64,000 bases of DNA, taken from contig CM077597.1 in the NCBI GenBank assembly GCA_039654915.1, forward strand, positions 88,476,001-88,540,000, written 5' to 3'. The notes below the pieces were generated by a model that ran no database searches, had not been told where the DNA came from, and saw nothing but the letters and a program-made list of their open reading frames with translations. Shown piece after piece: positions 13,001 to 24,101 of this stretch. The first letter of the stretch is position 1; every line of letters starts with the position of its first letter. Source of the DNA: Aquilaria yunnanensis. Its lineage: Eukaryota > Streptophyta > Magnoliopsida > Malvales > Thymelaeaceae. Position numbers and translations under genes: made by a program.

Positions 13001-14803
13001 ATTTGATAAGCATTGCTGAAGGAATTTTTTCATATTTGCTCTAGATTCCAATACTTACTAAATGCCACAGGCAAGTCATATTTTCCTTGACATTTAACCC
13101 AAACAAAGGTAAGAAGAGTAGAGAATAACAACTCTACAATTACTCCAGTAGAGGTAAGCAAGGTAGAAGGGGAAAGGATGGATTCTCAGGAACAGCTAAG
13201 AAATCTACAATTACATCGTAACAATCCCCACATAAGAGACGCGCAGGAAAGCTGAATTTTTTGCGTCGTTGATGATGGTCTGCATCACCATTATAACGCG
13301 TCCGACAGTCTTCTATCTGCTCAAATAAATGCACAGGAAAATTTAGTACATGGTATCACATACACAAATTCATTAACATTAATATTTTTCCCCACTTTAT
13401 TGGCATCAGTAAGTTAGAGGCATAGAGGAGTTGAGCAGGTTCAGGTAACCATTAGAGTATGAAGTTAGCTGTTTAAGATAATAATAATACCAATAATAAA
13501 TAAATATTCAGCACTCTCAAGATATATTTATTAGAATAGATGTGGCATACGTCAGCTAAATTGGTTTTCTTATCCAAAATTCACTTACTGTTAGTGAGAT
13601 CATAAGGGGAACTACATACAAATGCATCTCTGCCATCACTTACATTTGACCAACTGCATGATTCAGTCATGATATGTTTATGAACAAAATAACGCCTAAA
13701 ACATCAATGAGTTCCCTCAAACAAGCAATTTAAGAAAAGCTCACTGGATACATAAACCATGTCATCAATAACCATTTAGGGAGCATCTTAGATAACAAGT
13801 CTGCATATATTAGAGAATGAAAGAGAAGATTGTCAACTTACTGAGCCTTCAGCTATATCAATGCCAACATAATATCCAACTTTAACCTTGTCCCATTTTA
13901 TGAGATCACCGCCCTGAAATATATTAAAGAAAGAAACCGATGAGTGTTTGGTATATGGAAACTTAAAACCATTCAGAAGAGCAAGTAATACCTTGCCACA
14001 AGCAATATCAAGAACAGCATCACCGCGACGAGCATACAGCTGAATTAATACACTTTTGATCTGTTGAATAGGGAGATGAATGGACAATGAAAAGATATAA
14101 GACAAACAAACGCAACCACCATGCATCTAACCAGATAAGGAGAACAAACCCAGTTGTTAAGTTTTTTCAAGTGTATGATAGGGCTTGCTTCTCGTTCTTC
14201 CAATGTTTGGTTTGTTCTTGCACTATAATGATCAGCCACTTTTTGGGCAAAAATTTTTGTGCTCTCATCCTCAAAAAATTGTGCATCACCTAAGAGCACA
14301 GCATAAAAAAACTTAAATTATTGCAAGGTCTTCACTGTTGAATTTCTCCAGAAAAGCTGGCTTCCCACCAATGAACCAAATTTCAGAAAATAACTTCAAA
14401 CTTTTAACTTATTCTAGTTCCTTAAGTTATTTTCACTTTAGAACAAATAAACAACATCCCATAGTGGCAATAATCATTCTTTCCTACAGCTCAGTGTAAA
14501 ACAGAGTCCCACCATCAGTAATTTATTCTTGTGACTGGCAAAACTAAATACAAAGAAAAGCTTTCAACAGTTAAAAAGTTAAAAGGCACATTTTTATCTG
14601 GCTACTTACTACTTGCTACAAAATAGACTAAAATTTCAGAAACAATCAAACCCAAATAAACCCAAAAAATAAAACAAAGAAATCCGAATAAAACGTGCAA
14701 AAAAGGAAGTTGCAGACTCAAAATTACCTTCAGGGTTAGGTTTAAACCGGGATTGAGGTGGCCCCACAGAGCTCGATGGAGATTCCTTGTGTCCTCGTTT
14801 CAT
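10054..14803 (-). CDS. mRNA cap guanine-N7 methyltransferase 1
   Basis: Thirteen exons on the minus strand give one 372-aa protein with consistent phases: 14803-14728, 14289-14150, 14060-13992, 13913-13842, 13316-13215, 12900-12844, 11931-11793, 11430-11366, 11265-11215, 11064-11002, 10784-10661, 10299-10238 and 10152-10054 (TAA). All introns are GT-AG. The enzyme transfers a methyl group from S-adenosylmethionine to N7 of the cap guanine of nuclear pre-mRNA. The SAM-binding motif VLDIACGKGGDL lies at about residues 88-99, and FDICSCQFAMHYSW at about 166-179 matches the conserved substrate-site block of the Abd1/RNMT family. LRPGGTFIGTMPDAN and the C-terminal SPDEWEAAYLYLAFVLKK are also typical. 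The length matches Arabidopsis MT1 (about 370 aa). No broken exon was found. The 3' UTR probably runs to about 9.66 kb. Confidence 0.95.
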
Positions 14804-15660
14804 GGCCAACTAACTAATGGGTACTAAAAATCTGTTACTTGGTCCCTTGTGTATCTCTTGGTTGTTCTAAGAAATATAGAATGTGGTCTTGAACAACGGT
14901 TTTCCTTCTAGGCCTAGGAAGTGTATAAGAACATTAAAATAAATAAATAACTCAAAGGCATTACAGAACTCACGAACTCATATCTCATTGAACATCAGCA
15001 AGATCAATAATACCAGAATGTGTGAAGTAATACCCATACCCCAGAAAATCATTCATGTTGCACACTTTTCTGATTTATAACACAACAGGACAAACATTTT
15101 CCGAATCAAATCACACAGAATCATACGAAACGTACTTCAAAAGCAAATTTTGAGCAGAATGAATATATCAAGCCACTCCTATTGAATTAAAATCCACTTA
15201 ATTTGCAGCTTAATGAGAATCAAAGGGAACAGGTATTGAATTCCAAGCAACGGATATACGGCCTAACTAGAACAGCAATCAGTTTCCAAGTGCGGAGCGG
15301 GAAAACCAACACGGCAACATAGAAACAAGCGTACCGTTGCTTCTGAATCCGATTAAAAGAAGCTTCATTCATAAACACACAAAAAAAAAAAAGGAAGAGA
15401 GCATGAGAAACTACTCTAAATCAAACTTACAAGGGCCAAAGATGACTGGTGAAGGCGAGAACAAGCTGAATCCGAGAGAAAGAGCCGCTGAAATCGACGG
15501 AATTAAACAAATTTCTTGCTCAGGTTCCGATCGCAATGAATTTTGAAACAACGATGAGCGAATTTAAGGTTAGGGTTTTCGCAGTTCAGCCGGAGAAGGG
15601 GCGGGAAACGTCAGCAGAGGAGAGTGGGTTGAGGAAAATGGTAGGGAGGCCGTGAAGTTC
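14804..15660 (-). other. 5' UTR and leader intron of the cap methyltransferase gene
   Basis: Upstream of ATG 14803 on the minus strand a good donor (CTT|GTAAGTTTG, intron from 15430) and an acceptor (TTTTTAG, exon from 14823) predict a leader intron of about 600 bp. The outer part, about 15431-15660, is GC-richer and pyrimidine-rich, as expected for a 5' UTR and core promoter. This is inference from splice motifs only; transcript data would settle it. ORFs on the plus strand here are accidental. Confidence 0.5.
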
Positions 15661-15786
15661 AGACTTCAGAACTTTTCTCTTTGGGCGAGTAACACCTGAA
15701 CCCCTAAGGTTTAGATTAACTTATACTTCTGACTCTGTAGTTTCAAACCCTACACCTTTTGCTGCTTTCCTAGCACTGTTAGACTT

Positions 15787-15947
15787 GGGCCTCATTTGAT
15801 ATTATTGTGAGCAATTGGTGTTAGAGTTAAAAAAAAATTATTCAATAATAAATTTTAACTTTTAATTTCAGCATTTTCATCTTAAACATTGAATGAATTA
15901 TTTAAAACTCTAACACTAATCATAAAAACTGTTCATAAACAGGGCCC
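15787..15947. mobile_element. short MITE-like inverted repeat (161 bp)
   Basis: Ends GGGCCTCATTTGAT and (inverted) GGGCCCTGTTTATGA enclose a second inverted match, TGTTAGAGTT, near both ends. The GGGCC start resembles several plant MITE families, but no convincing target duplication is seen, so the superfamily is left open. Confidence 0.5.
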
Positions 15948-16124
15948 TAGTCAACATAACCAAATAAGCTAGTATTTGCTTCACCTTGTATTATTATTTG
16001 AAACTTTTGGGTTTGATGTAAACTTTGTTCTTCTTTCCACTTTTACCCTTATACTTTTTTAACATAGATTGAACAAATATAGAAAGGGTAAATATTGCAA
16101 AAATAGTTTTAGGAGTAATATGAT

Positions 16125-17675
16125 AAAGGAGGAAATGTGAAAATTTACCATTGAACTATTTGCCATAAAACAATTTTTCCATCAGACTTTTTTTTCGTCT
16201 TAAATTTACCATCCATATTTTCTGTTATAATAAATTTACAACTAGGGATGACAATGGATATGATGTGGGTAGGATAGTATTAAACTTGCATCTTATCCAT
16301 CATGTTAGATACCCGATCCATATCCTATCCACCATCTATCGGATTTATAATTTTAATATTTATATTTTATCCATTTTAAGATGAGTAAGATTGGGTAAAC
16401 CTCACCAACTCGCCACATACTATCATAATAAAAAATAGTAATTTTATAACAAAATGTCATAATAAAAAACATTAAAATGATCTTGGGGAAAAACAATATC
16501 AATATATAGCAAGACATGTTTGATTATATAAAGCTCATTATGAAACAATATATAGCAAACCATAGCATATAAGAAGGGAAATCATATCATTTTAGACCAT
16601 CTAGTAGACCTGTGTGTGTGTGTGTGCGGGTAGGGTATGGGGTGAGTAAGCTAAACCCGTATGCTACCAACATCCAGTGAGTATGAAAAAAAAATCCACA
16701 TCCACTCAACATCCATTTAATTAAAAAAAATTACCAACAGGATAGGATACAGGCGGATATTTGCAGAAGCGAATATCCATCGACATCCTATTTACCACTA
16801 TATGTAAAAAAAAAAAAAAAGATAATGGCTAACGAAAAGTGTGGCGTGACAAAGACAATACTAAGTTAGAATAGTGATATGACAAAAAGAACTTTTTTTC
16901 ACCCTAAATTTACAGTCCATGTTTTCTATTGGAACAATTTTACCATTTAAGTATTACTTTTGGGCAATTTTATGTACTAATTGTCCTTGTTGGTGCCTCT
17001 TCTTTTTAGGCATTTCTCACTGAAGGCAGCTTTAAGGTTTTCTTACTCAAATCGACCATAATCGGTATGAGTGTGGAGACATGGATAATGATATGCACGA
17101 GCTACTGACCCTAAAGTTGGACAATGTTTATACTTCCAACATCTCATAAAACAAAAAAAAAAAGCTTCTAAATCAGATGATCGACTTGAACTGGGTGAGA
17201 GTTGCCTTTTTTCTGGTATAACTTTTTGAAAATTTCTTATGACCTCATATTTGGTTATGAATTTATTCTTAATTCACAAAACATGGCGCTAATTTGGACT
17301 TCATAGGATATATAAATCCCTAATCCCCAACTCATTCTTCCTAAACCCTTGATTTCTAAATTTACACTTAATATAAAACATTGATGACAAATTTGCAACA
17401 ACAAAAAATTGATGGCAAATTTGTTATATGGCCAAAATGATAGTGATGAATTTGCACCTTTTCCAATCTATTTGTCATGGCACTCCCCCAAACTCAGCAT
17501 TATCTTTGCCACATTACATGTCCCATTAGCCACCATGGGGTTTTTTATGAACAATGACAAATTTGCCTTAATGGAAAAGATGAATGATAAATTTAAGATG
17601 AAAAAAAAAGTTTAATGGCAAAATCGCTCTATGACCAATAGTTTAGTGGTAAATTTGCACCTTTTTTCGATAATT
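16125..17675. mobile_element. candidate Mutator-like foldback element, interrupted by hAT element 3
   Basis: About 100 bp at the left (from about 16128, GTGAAAATTTACCATTGAAC) recurs inverted at the right (ending about 17666, inverted GGTGCAAATTTACCACTAAAC), with further shared blocks such as GTCTTAAATTTACCAT. Long terminal inverted repeats of this size are typical of Mutator-like elements. The exact ends and the 9-bp duplication could not be fixed. The left arm is cut by the hAT insertion at 16243. No transposase seen. Confidence 0.5.
16243..16790. mobile_element. non-autonomous hAT element 3 (548 bp)
   Basis: The left end TAGGGATGACAATGGATAT and the inverted right end TAGGATGTCGATGGATATT form an imperfect terminal inverted repeat. 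Flanking 8-mers TTTACAAC (16235-16242) and TTTACCAC (16791-16798) agree at 7 of 8 positions. The interior is rich in GGATAT/ATATCC motifs near both ends. No coding capacity. Confidence 0.75.
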
Positions 17676-17797
17676 AAATGACTTACTAAATATGAGAATA
17701 ATATTAAGATTTTAGACAACTCAAAATACCAATGCAACTAACTAAGTATTTCATACTTAAAAGTAGTAAACTTTACCAAGTTTCTTAAAAAATACTA

Positions 17798-18150
17798 CAT
17801 TCGTCTCATTTTAGTTGAAATGTTTTTCTGGGTACGGAGATTAAGGTGTATGTAATTTGTGTTATTTTTTTCAATTTTATCCATAGAACTAAAATTAATT
17901 TTTTTGAATTTTGTGTTGTGAGAGTTTAAATAATAATCAAAAAAGAAAAGATTTTTTTTTTGGGTTTTGTGCAGAGAGAGATTGAGTAAAGATTAAAAAA
18001 AGATTCTTTATTGGGTTTTGTGTAGTAAGAGTTTTAATGGGGGTAAGAGAATAAATTGGTTGTTTAAAATTTTCTAAAAGAGAAAATATTTCAACCTTTT
18101 TGGGACATCCTAAAAAGGAATACGTTTCATCTAAATTGGGACGGAGGGAG
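17798..18150. mobile_element. Stowaway-like MITE, copy B (353 bp)
   Basis: The right end inverted is CTCCCTCCGTCCCAATTTAG, the standard Stowaway-type terminus. The left end, CATTCGTCTCATTTTAG, is a decayed partner. Both ends abut TA. It is longer than and unrelated in its interior to the 235-bp copies. An ORF spanning part of it is accidental. Confidence 0.65.
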
Positions 18151-18152
18151 TA

Positions 18153-20924
18153 GTTATTTTTGTAAAATTGTTTATTCCTTTTGCATGAAGGGGCGAGCAA
18201 AATATCCGTTTTACTCAAAATAACAAAATAACTGGAAATGTTTTGATTTTTAGTTACCACTTTTATATGTAATTTTTGGTTTTCAGTTATAATCGAAAAA
18301 CCAATGTATAAGTTTTATTTGATTTTCAGTTTACTTCAATTAAAAAAAAAAAAATTCTACCAATATTTATGTTTAAGATGTCGAATGGACCATGTATGTG
18401 ATGGATGTTTGCTATGTATATGTATATGATGTTTGAATTTGGAATAGATTTAGAATGTTTAATATGTAATTAGAATGTGTGTTTAGATTAGAACATGTGA
18501 TGAATATTTGAGGTTTGTAATGTATATAAATACAATTTACAGCCAATTCATTCGGCCTAAAGTTGCCTTAAATTATTATTATTATTTTTTTAACTTTTCA
18601 AACATGATGGCCCATATTCCTTCAGCCATGCCATGTATTGGCACGCTATTTACAAGTTGTGCCACTCCATGTTTCACTACCACTAGCCCGATTGAAACCA
18701 TGTCTCATTACTCCCGCCTGGTCTGGTTGAAATCACCACTACTCTGATTAAAAGTACCTCTGCTCTGTGCCTCCCGCTTGGTCCGATTAAAACCAGAGTA
18801 GCTTGTAATCAATCTCCAATCTCACTTTCTGCCATGCCATCCACACCCCACAACCACCATTCTTCATCGCATACTGCTTTACCAAATTCACTAGCGAGCT
18901 ACTCACTCCGAGATGGTTCCTTTCATAAACTCTCGCTAAACCCAAAAAAGAAAGGATGGAACCCTTTGAAACCCAAAGCCTTTAGCATATTTGATTTCAA
19001 TCTTGGAGTAGGTGGCTAGTCAGTAGTCGGTGAGGGCTGTTGGCAATTAAGGGGGCAGCCGTGGGGTGCGGGCCGAGCTAGGTAGTGATAACAAGATATG
19101 GACGGGATGGTGGGGGTAGGGTGGTGGCAATTTTTAGTAAATAAGATAAAGTTAAGGGAGGAATTCAAATTGGCTAAAAAAAGGGCCCAGGTCAATAGGA
19201 AAAGTTGAGGGACTTAATTGAAAAAAAAATCCAATTTTTTTTTTCTGTTTTTTTCTATAATTTAGTCTATTCGGTTATTAGTAAACAAGACAAAAAATTG
19301 AATAAATTTGATTATTCAATTATGATTAAATTTGAAAAAACTGATTAGTTATGTACAAAATTCAATAGGAGATTTGCCCTAGGGAAAATGTGCACAACTA
19401 CCTTTGTGACATTCATTTATCACATATGGAAGGAGCGCAATAATCAATGCTTCAAGGGGAGTCAATGCACCATGCAATAGGTGGCCGATCAATTTATTTG
19501 ATGTGTGTATCCGTGTGAACCATTTTGATCTAGCAAAAGCGGTTGGATAGAGCTCTGTGTTTAAGTTATGATTTATGTACTTTAACCTGGTATGCTTGGT
19601 CATCTTTGTACATTCTTTCTTTGATATAAAATTCACATTCTCCCAAAAAAAGAAAAAACTGATTGATCACCCTTGCATTTGCAAGACCTAGTTATCAATC
19701 GATATAAATTCAAGTAAGAATCATATAGAAAGAATTATAAGATTTATTTGTGTTGATTTTATTTATTTTATGGGAAAATAGTCTTTTATTATTGTTAATT
19801 AATAATGTGAAAGGGGAAAAGCCTTTAAAACAACTGACAGAAGAGTGCATACCATTTTTAAACAACACCTTTGTTAAGTAGGTCGGTAAGTGGATGTTAC
19901 TGTTATTTTACGAGCCAGGTCTTATTGGTAAATTGGCAAAGGTTGGGTTGAGCCCAAGGGCTTCATTTACCTAAGTGGCCTTCCTTGAGACTTGGAGGTT
20001 CTTTATTTGTTCTTATGTTTATGGGTCTCTCTTGTCATTTTATTCCTTTTTTTTTTTTTTGTTTTTGGTAATTAGAATACATGAAAGGGAAAGAAAATGA
20101 GACTCTGAACCTTTTGCCTAGGAACAACTATCATAAAAGATCAATTCAAAGAATTCAGAAGCTCTTGAATTGGTTGAACAAGGTTGAACATGTGTTGACT
20201 TAAACTTAAGGATCCATTAATCACCTAGAATTCTTGTGAGCAATCTGTGAAAATAGTTGCTAATAAAGTCTTCGACGTATACACTTGGGATAAAGCACAA
20301 AAAAATAACATGATGCTCCACTTCCAGGCAGATTCACAATACAGAATGAGAAAGTATCATTTAAGAGGTGGTGGAGCATTGATTCTTAGCCATACCGATG
20401 TTGTAGTCCCTAGATTGAATGATTGATGCCAAACACCATCAAAGACAAAAATCTTTGGGTAGAAAGCAGAGCTTTGGTTTTTGTAGAGTCATCGAATATG
20501 ACTTAAAGAAATAGGGTTAAAGGGAAAGAGGAAAATCAAAGTTGATAATCTTTAGCCACACTGAGCCAACCATACAAATCATTTCACCTGACAATGAGAG
20601 ACTAGATATGGAAATGAGCATTTTGAAAGATACATTTATTTCAACCCAACCAAATGCTTTACAGCATTGAGACTAGAAATCTTCACTTCATCCTGAGTAT
20701 AAGAGTTTTTGCTTTTGTCATTTTTTTCCTCAAAAATGCATTTATTTGGTACATTTTTCTCTCAACTTTTATGAGAAGTATGTAAGTTTTTAAGGGTTCC
20801 TGCATGTAACCAACCCTAAATTTGACCAACCCTAAATTTGTCGGCCCGACCCTGTAGATGAGATTATGAATATCATTGTTTAACTAAAATGAACAAAGAT
20901 TTTTTTTGCTTTTTTTCTTTTTAG
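18153..20924. other. intergenic DNA, no gene recognised
   Basis: AT-rich sequence with poly-A/T tracts and a GC-richer patch at about 18600-19130. Short ORFs there match nothing I recognise. The surroundings suggest old transposon debris, but no ends could be paired. Confidence 0.45.
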
Positions 20925-20926
20925 TA

Positions 20927-21162
20927 CTTTCTCTATTTCACAAAAGTTGACCTCTTCAATATTTATAACAATTAATTTATGATTTTATTTTTTTCAAAAC
21001 TTATCATAAAAATATAAATATTTTATATAAAAATGAAACTTTAAATATTATAGTTTCTCAATATCATTTTTAATATTTTTTACAATACATATTAACTTTA
21101 ATATATTTATGTCAAACTTTAGACAAAAAGTAAAAAAACCAACTAATGTGAAACAGAAGAAG
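20927..21162. mobile_element. Stowaway-like MITE, copy C (236 bp)
   Basis: The left end CTTTCTCTATTTCAC and the inverted right end CTTCTTCTGTTTCAC are bordered by TA on each side. The interior is clearly the same family as 1781-2015. No coding capacity. Confidence 0.7.
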
Positions 21163-21512
21163 TAGTATTTAGGAGTAAGGTGAGTCCGGAGAGTAGAGAA
21201 TCATATCTTGCACCCCCAAGTACAGTCAGCTGGGGGAGTAGTTGTTAAAATAAACACTTAGTTTTATTCCTATACCCTCTTTGGAAAACAAACTTACAAT
21301 TTGAAAGCATATGACTACTATCACTAAAGGCTTTGTTATTTAAGCGCCTTCCAGTGTGGTACCAAACAGATGACCTTTTTTGCCAACAAAAGTAATGCAA
21401 CGCAGAGCCAATGTTACTTGGACCTAGAAGTAGTAACATCTATGAAGTTGATTTCTTAAAAAACAGTTATTATTGTAAAATTGTTTATACCTCTAGCAAG
21501 TGCAAGACTTAT

Positions 21513-21846
21513 ACCCAATTTCTTTTAAATTAAACCAACTTAATTTAAACTAACGTATTTTTTTTATCTTTTTTTTTCCAAAATCAATTTTATTTAAAAT
21601 TCAATATTTTGTAAGTGTAATAATCCATTGAAAATACAACTTCTAGTCTTATTAATTTTTTAAGAGTTTTTATGTTTTAAAGCCTAAAAAAAAGAAAATT
21701 TCATAAAAATTTAATAATATCATAACAATTTACTTTCAAATTGATTATTACACCTACATATTATTGGTTTTTAAATGAAATTAGTTCCTAGTAAATAAAA
21801 AAATTATTTCAAATAAATTAATTTAAATTAAAACAAACAGGACCCT
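21513..21846. mobile_element. palindromic AT-rich MITE, twin copy 1
   Basis: The two halves are largely inverted copies: ACCCAATTTCTTTTAAATT at the left answers AATTTAAATTAAAACAAAC at the right, and TAATCCATTGAAAAT in the left half answers TTCAAATTGATTATTAC in the right half. It resembles the element at 21916-22262. The class is undetermined because no target duplication could be assigned. Confidence 0.55.
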
Positions 21847-21915
21847 AAAAAACCATTTTAATGATGATGATGATGATTGTGATGATCATGATGATGTTAA
21901 AGTAGAACAACTCTT

Positions 21916-22262
21916 AGAACCAATTCATTTTAACTTAAGTGAACTAACTTATTTTTACTTTTATATATTTTTTTTGTATGAAACCAATTTCATTTGAAAG
22001 CTAATATTATGTAAATGTAATAATTCATTTGAAAGTAAATTTTCATAATGTTGTTAAATTTTTATGAATTTTTCTTTTTTAAGGCTTTAAACTAGAAAAA
22101 TTTATAAAAATTTAGTAAGATTATAAAAATTATATTTTCAATGGATTATTATCACTGCGTAATATTGATTTTTAATTAAAATTAGTTCTAAGTAAAAAAA
22201 AATGTAAGAATAAAAATAAGTCATTTTGTAGTTAATTAACTTAAGTTAAAACAAATTGGGTA
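21916..22262. mobile_element. palindromic AT-rich MITE, twin copy 2
   Basis: Left CCAATTCATTTTAACTTAAG pairs with right CTTAAGTTAAAACAAATTGG, and the interior halves are inverted copies of each other. It shares its terminal and internal blocks with the neighbour at 21513-21846, from which it is separated by about 70 bp holding a (GAT)n tract. Confidence 0.6.
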
Positions 22263-22740
22263 TAAAGGAATGTTTATACAAAGATGACGTGTGAAACTGT
22301 GGCAGGAGGGAATTATGTGCAATATCTCCTAGAGTCTTAGTTATGTCTAGTAAGTATCTAAAATATAATATTATAGAGTTCACTTTTATAAAATTCTTTG
22401 TTAGTGCATGCGTGTGTCACAATTTTAGTAATTTCTACATAATTATTTTGTTTAATGAGTGAAGTCATAATGCAAATTCGTTGTGAAGTTTACCCACACA
22501 ATTTATCCACATTTTTTTAAAATTTGTGTAAAAAGTTGCTTCTTTTTGTAATCAGTGGGTAAGTTAAGGTTAAGTAGGGTAGACGTGGGGTATACTAGTT
22601 TATAGAATATTTCTTGCATCCATTTTTTTTTTTTGTAACATTTTGAGCACAAAAGAGGTGACTAAAATGCATGCCTCAATGCTATATGATAAGTAAAGGG
22701 AAGTATGGGCAATAGCGAGGATAATCGTGATATTTAAAAC

Positions 22741-24093
22741 TAGGGGTGAAAGAAATTATCTTAATCTGGCAAAAAAATGGTTGGTTAGGGTCAAGTTATA
22801 AGATAGAAAATGTATTTTGGGTTCATTTGAACCCAATCCATTCTAAAAAGATAAAAATTGGGTTAGTTTGGGCCCAATCCAAATATACCTAAATTTACCC
22901 AAATATTATCCCAGGCTCAGCTCATTCTCAACCCAACTACATATGTATCCCTAATCTTAATGCCTCAACCCCCAAAGCCCTCAACCTCACCATCACTTTA
23001 ACTCACACGGCCTCACACACGGAATACGGAGTCCTTCATTACCTCTGCCATTTGCTCTAGTGCTCTGCCCCTTGGCCTGCTCTCCCTTCATCTTGATGGG
23101 TTGCCTACATGCCACCAGCTCAATCACTTTACATTTTCTTGCTGTTGAAATCTCAATCGTCCAAGTTCTTATGTCCGAGAATGACACGACTCATAAGTCA
23201 AATGCTTGTTGCCTCACTCAAACTTCCCAAGTGGAGCAAATGTTTGGCGAAGAGGAGGGTGGCGTTGAGGTGATTGTCATCTCATAGAGGTCAATCATCG
23301 ACGATATGAAGCTGGTTATGAAGCTGGTCGAGTGAAGAGAGAGAGGAGACGGGGCTACGAAGAAAGAAAGAGAGAGAATGGAGGGAGGGTTTGGTGTTGC
23401 TAATGAAAGGAGAGGGCAGGAAAGACCGGGTCCGGAAGTGGCGAAGAAGAGTTGGCCGTGAGTGTTGTTCTGGACTGACTCAACTCAACTGTAACACAAT
23501 ATTTTTTGGGAAAGTTACAAAAACCTCCCTGTGGTTTGGTCAAACCTACATTTTTCCCCCTCTATTTTGATAAACCTACATTTTGCCCCCCATGTTTTTT
23601 ATGCTGCCTGGCAATAACTTCTGAAAATGTATTTAAACTATACGATAATCATTTTCCAGTAATTTCAATCTGTCCAGTATTTTTTTTATAGTTAATAGAT
23701 ATTTTAAACTATCATTTTTTCCTTTATGTAAATATACTTTCCCACTTGTAATTATATATATGTATTTTTTAAAGGTCGGTTGACTGTGAAAAAATATCAA
23801 AAATCTTGAAATTACTAGAGCATTATTACCATACAGTTTAAATACAGTTTTAGAAATTATTATAGTATAAAAAATATAGGGGGCAAAGTGTAGATTTCTC
23901 AAAATAGAGGGGGCAAACTGTAGGTTTGACCAAATCACAGGGGGGTTTTTGTAACTTTCCCATATTTTTTTTGGGTTAGGACTGGTTCAAGTTAAATGCT
24001 CAAGGTCCAGTATGAGCCATGGAATGACAGGAGCCCAAAAATTCTTCAAGTTTCGGCTCAAATCAAATGCAATAACTTGAACATTCAGCCCTA
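22741..24093. mobile_element. non-autonomous hAT element 4 (1353 bp), host of a nested MULE MITE
   Basis: The left end TAGGGGTGAAAG and the inverted right end TAGGGCTGAATG sit between perfect 8-bp target duplications, TTTAAAAC at 22733-22740 and 24094-24101. About 454 bp of its length is a later insertion (23508-23961). Without that the element is about 0.9 kb, like the other hAT copies. No transposase is encoded; ORFs at 22993-23287 overlap on both strands and match nothing known. Confidence 0.85.
23508..23961. mobile_element. Mutator-like foldback MITE (454 bp) nested in hAT element 4
   Basis: Terminal inverted repeats of at least 80 bp begin GGGAAAGTTACAAAAACC on both strands and continue through matching CTGTGGTTTGGTCAAACC and CCCCCTCTATTTTGA blocks with few mismatches. 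The flanks are a perfect 9-bp duplication, ATATTTTTT, at 23499-23507 and 23962-23970. Long inverted repeats plus a 9-bp duplication define a Mutator-type insertion. Parallel ORFs on the two strands only reflect the palindrome. Confidence 0.85.
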
Positions 24094-24101
24094 TTTAAAA
24101 C

